Assembly (NCBI GenBank): GCA_050246915.1
Contig: JBFWVD010000153.1
Location: 1-6,979, forward strand
Length of the DNA stretch: 6,979 bases
Origin: JBFWVD01 sp050246915
GTDB lineage: Bacteria > Actinomycetota > Acidimicrobiia > Acidimicrobiales > Ilumatobacteraceae
Reading direction: 5' to 3'
Shown: positions 5,961-6,979 of the stretch, in pieces
Layout of the letters: each line of letters opens with the position of its first letter
Numbering within the stretch: the first letter of the stretch is position 1
Notes under the pieces: model-generated
Databases searched by the model: none
What the model saw: only the letters and a program-made list of their open reading frames with translations
Told to the model about the DNA's origin: nothing
Translations under genes and position numbers: made by a program

Positions 5961-6560
5961 GTGTCGTCGGCATCGCTACACCCGAGCGATCTGGTCCATC
6001 AGTGGCACCCGGGCGCCCGCGTGATGACACACACCGACGCCCTCGCTGAGCTGTCCGCTGCCAATGCGGTGGCCTGGTTCGATGACGAGCGCGCCGCAGC
6101 GAAGGCGATCGCCGATCTCAGAGCGAGCGAGGGCACCCCAGCGTTCGCTGTCGTCGTGTTCCGCCCGGCTCCCAGCGTCAGCGTCGCGGCGCAGCTCGAC
6201 CAGCTCCTCACCCTTCTTGCTGCGCCGCCCGTGCGTCGACAGTTCGTGGCGCTGTCGATGGTGTGGGCACTGGCGTTCGGGATCGTCGAGACGATCTCAT
6301 TCGATGGAACGCATGCCGTCGCCGTGGCCTCCACCGTGTGCCTGCTCCTCGGCGCAGTGGCCGCAGTCCCGCTGGCGGTTGCTTGGCAGCGTCGGCGGTC
6401 GAGCCCAATCCCGTCCGAGACCGTGTGGTCGCTTCCTCGCCGGCTCACCATGATCATCGTGCTGGCCGACGATCGAGAGGCTGCGTACTCAGCACTCGAG
6501 CGTTGGTGGAACTCGGCGACGATGAGCGCGGTGGTCGACGAGCGGGGACAGCCCTGCTGA
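5961..6560 (+). CDS. Unrecognised two-helix membrane protein
   Basis: I recognise no family for this 199-residue protein. A soluble N-terminal part (about 25-90) contains NAVAWFDDERAAAKAIADLRASEG, shown here as N35AVAWF through residue 58, resembling an alpha/beta domain of the kind seen in some general stress proteins (weak impression). Two transmembrane helices follow (about 95-112 and 119-141), then Arg-rich loop QRRRSS and a second short alpha/beta stretch, RLTMIIVLADDREAAYSALERWW (161-183), that echoes the first. The start is GTG 5961, with GAGG at 4 nt; G/C-rich third positions extend back to it, supporting it over GTG 6021 or ATG 6024. It lies 6 nt after the DUF6131 stop, so it is very likely the last gene of the rightward operon. 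The two soluble parts probably face the cytoplasm on either side of a helical hairpin (inference). Confidence 0.75.
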   Translation: MSSASLHPSDLVHQWHPGARVMTHTDALAELSAANAVAWFDDERAAAKAIADLRASEGTPAFAVVVFRPAPSVSVAAQLDQLLTLLAAPPVRRQFVALSMVWALAFGIVETISFDGTHAVAVASTVCLLLGAVAAVPLAVAWQRRRSSPIPSETVWSLPRRLTMIIVLADDREAAYSALERWWNSATMSAVVDERGQPC

Positions 6561-6579
6561 GATCCCAGCGCTGCCCCGG

Positions 6580-6585
6580 TAGTTT
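6580..6585 (+). promoter_or_regulatory. Possible -10 element for a leaderless FMN reductase transcript
   Basis: TAGTTT stands 8 nt before the ATG at 6594 and fits the TANNNT pattern of actinobacterial -10 boxes at a distance typical of leaderless mRNAs. There is no convincing Shine-Dalgarno sequence before this ATG, unlike most starts in the window. The -35 region is poor. Read-through from the upstream operon, only 33 nt away, is the alternative. Confidence 0.25.
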
Positions 6586-6593
6586 CGGCGACC

Positions 6594-6979
6594 ATGGGAA
6601 AGTTGCAGATCATCGTCGGCTCGACCCGCGAGACCCGGTCGGCGGACCGAGTCGTTCCGTGGGCAACGCTGCGGGCTACCGAGCACGGAGCGTTCGACGT
6701 CGAGCTGATCGACCTCCGGGACTGGCCGCTGCCGATGTTCCAGGAGCATCTCGGCACCATCGGCGACCGCAGCGACCCGACCTACTCCGATCCCATCGTG
6801 AAGGCCTGGAACACCAAGATCGCCGACGCCGACGCGTACTTGGTGATCACTCCCGAGTACAACCACTCCATTCCGGGGGTCCTCAAGAACGCGATCGACA
6901 ATGTGTTCCTGTCCGATGCGATGCGCAACAAGCCGCTCGCCGCGATCGGTTACAGCACCGGTCAGGCCGCAGGCATCCG
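6594..6979 (+). CDS. NADPH-dependent FMN reductase, partial (3' end outside window)
   Basis: This is the first 128 residues of a flavodoxin-like NAD(P)H-dependent FMN reductase or quinone reductase. The start MGKLQIIVGSTRETR contains the FMN phosphate-binding loop GSTRxxR (9-15). ITPEYNHSIPGVLKNAID (85-102) is the diagnostic motif that contacts the isoalloxazine ring, and GYSTGQAAG (119-127) continues the fold. Such enzymes transfer hydride to flavins or quinones in the cytoplasm. The full family length is about 180-200 residues, so roughly a third is missing. The gene runs off the window edge intact. ATG 6594 is the natural family start. It is 33 nt after the preceding gene without a visible terminator; its biochemical link to the lipid-phosphate genes is unclear, so it may be a separate transcription unit. 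Confidence 0.9.
   Translation, partial: MGKLQIIVGSTRETRSADRVVPWATLRATEHGAFDVELIDLRDWPLPMFQEHLGTIGDRSDPTYSDPIVKAWNTKIADADAYLVITPEYNHSIPGVLKNAIDNVFLSDAMRNKPLAAIGYSTGQAAGI

Noticed and set aside
6561..6593. Terminator between the hypothetical gene and the FMN reductase
   Set aside because: Only the short palindrome CAGCGCTG at 6566-6573 is visible, with no stem of useful length and no T-run.

Overview
The window is GC-rich, densely packed bacterial DNA with strongly G/C-biased third codon positions. The protein families (DUF1206, DUF6131, a PhoD-like phosphatase without an export signal, PAP2 next to a diacylglycerol-kinase-type lipid kinase) point to an actinobacterium. An Acidimicrobiia-type organism such as an Ilumatobacter relative is my best guess from memory of these families, and it is not proven by the sequence. 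I see no rRNA, tRNA, CRISPR array, insertion sequence or integrase.

Layout. Two divergent gene groups leave a control region at 3838-3985. Leftward (minus strand) run a six-pass DUF1206 membrane protein (3837-2992), a PhoD-like metallophosphatase (2970-1204) and a PAP2 phosphatase (1165-188). The gaps are 21 and 38 nt, so this is probably one operon. Rightward (plus strand) run a second PAP2 phosphatase (3986-4837), a lipid kinase joined to it by an ATGA overlap (4834-5742), a tiny two-helix DUF6131 protein (5799-5954) and an unrecognised two-helix membrane protein (5961-6560). The 5' part of an NADPH-dependent FMN reductase gene (6594 to the window end) follows and may have its own leaderless start.

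Main discovery. The divergent control region holds two back-to-back copies of GTTT-N16-GGGTAC, one aimed at each operon. This is the form known for general-stress sigma factors of the SigB/SigF family. A third copy with the same 16-nt spacing lies at 55-80 on the plus strand and points into the 3' end of the leftward operon. All three share the 9-mer TCGGGGTAC. The only other GGGTAC or GGGTAT hexamers in the window, one of each, lack the GTTT partner. I infer that the locus is a stress-sigma-controlled envelope and lipid-phosphate module: two PAP2 enzymes and one lipid kinase acting in opposite directions on lipid phosphates, a PhoD-type phosphatase, and three small or uncharacterised membrane proteins.

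The left edge is puzzling. Codon bias in the last ~125 bp of the first PAP2 gene leaves the annotated frame for the +1 frame, which stays open to position 34, and the third promoter fires against it. This could be a frameshift, an overlapping small gene, or an antisense or convergent transcript.
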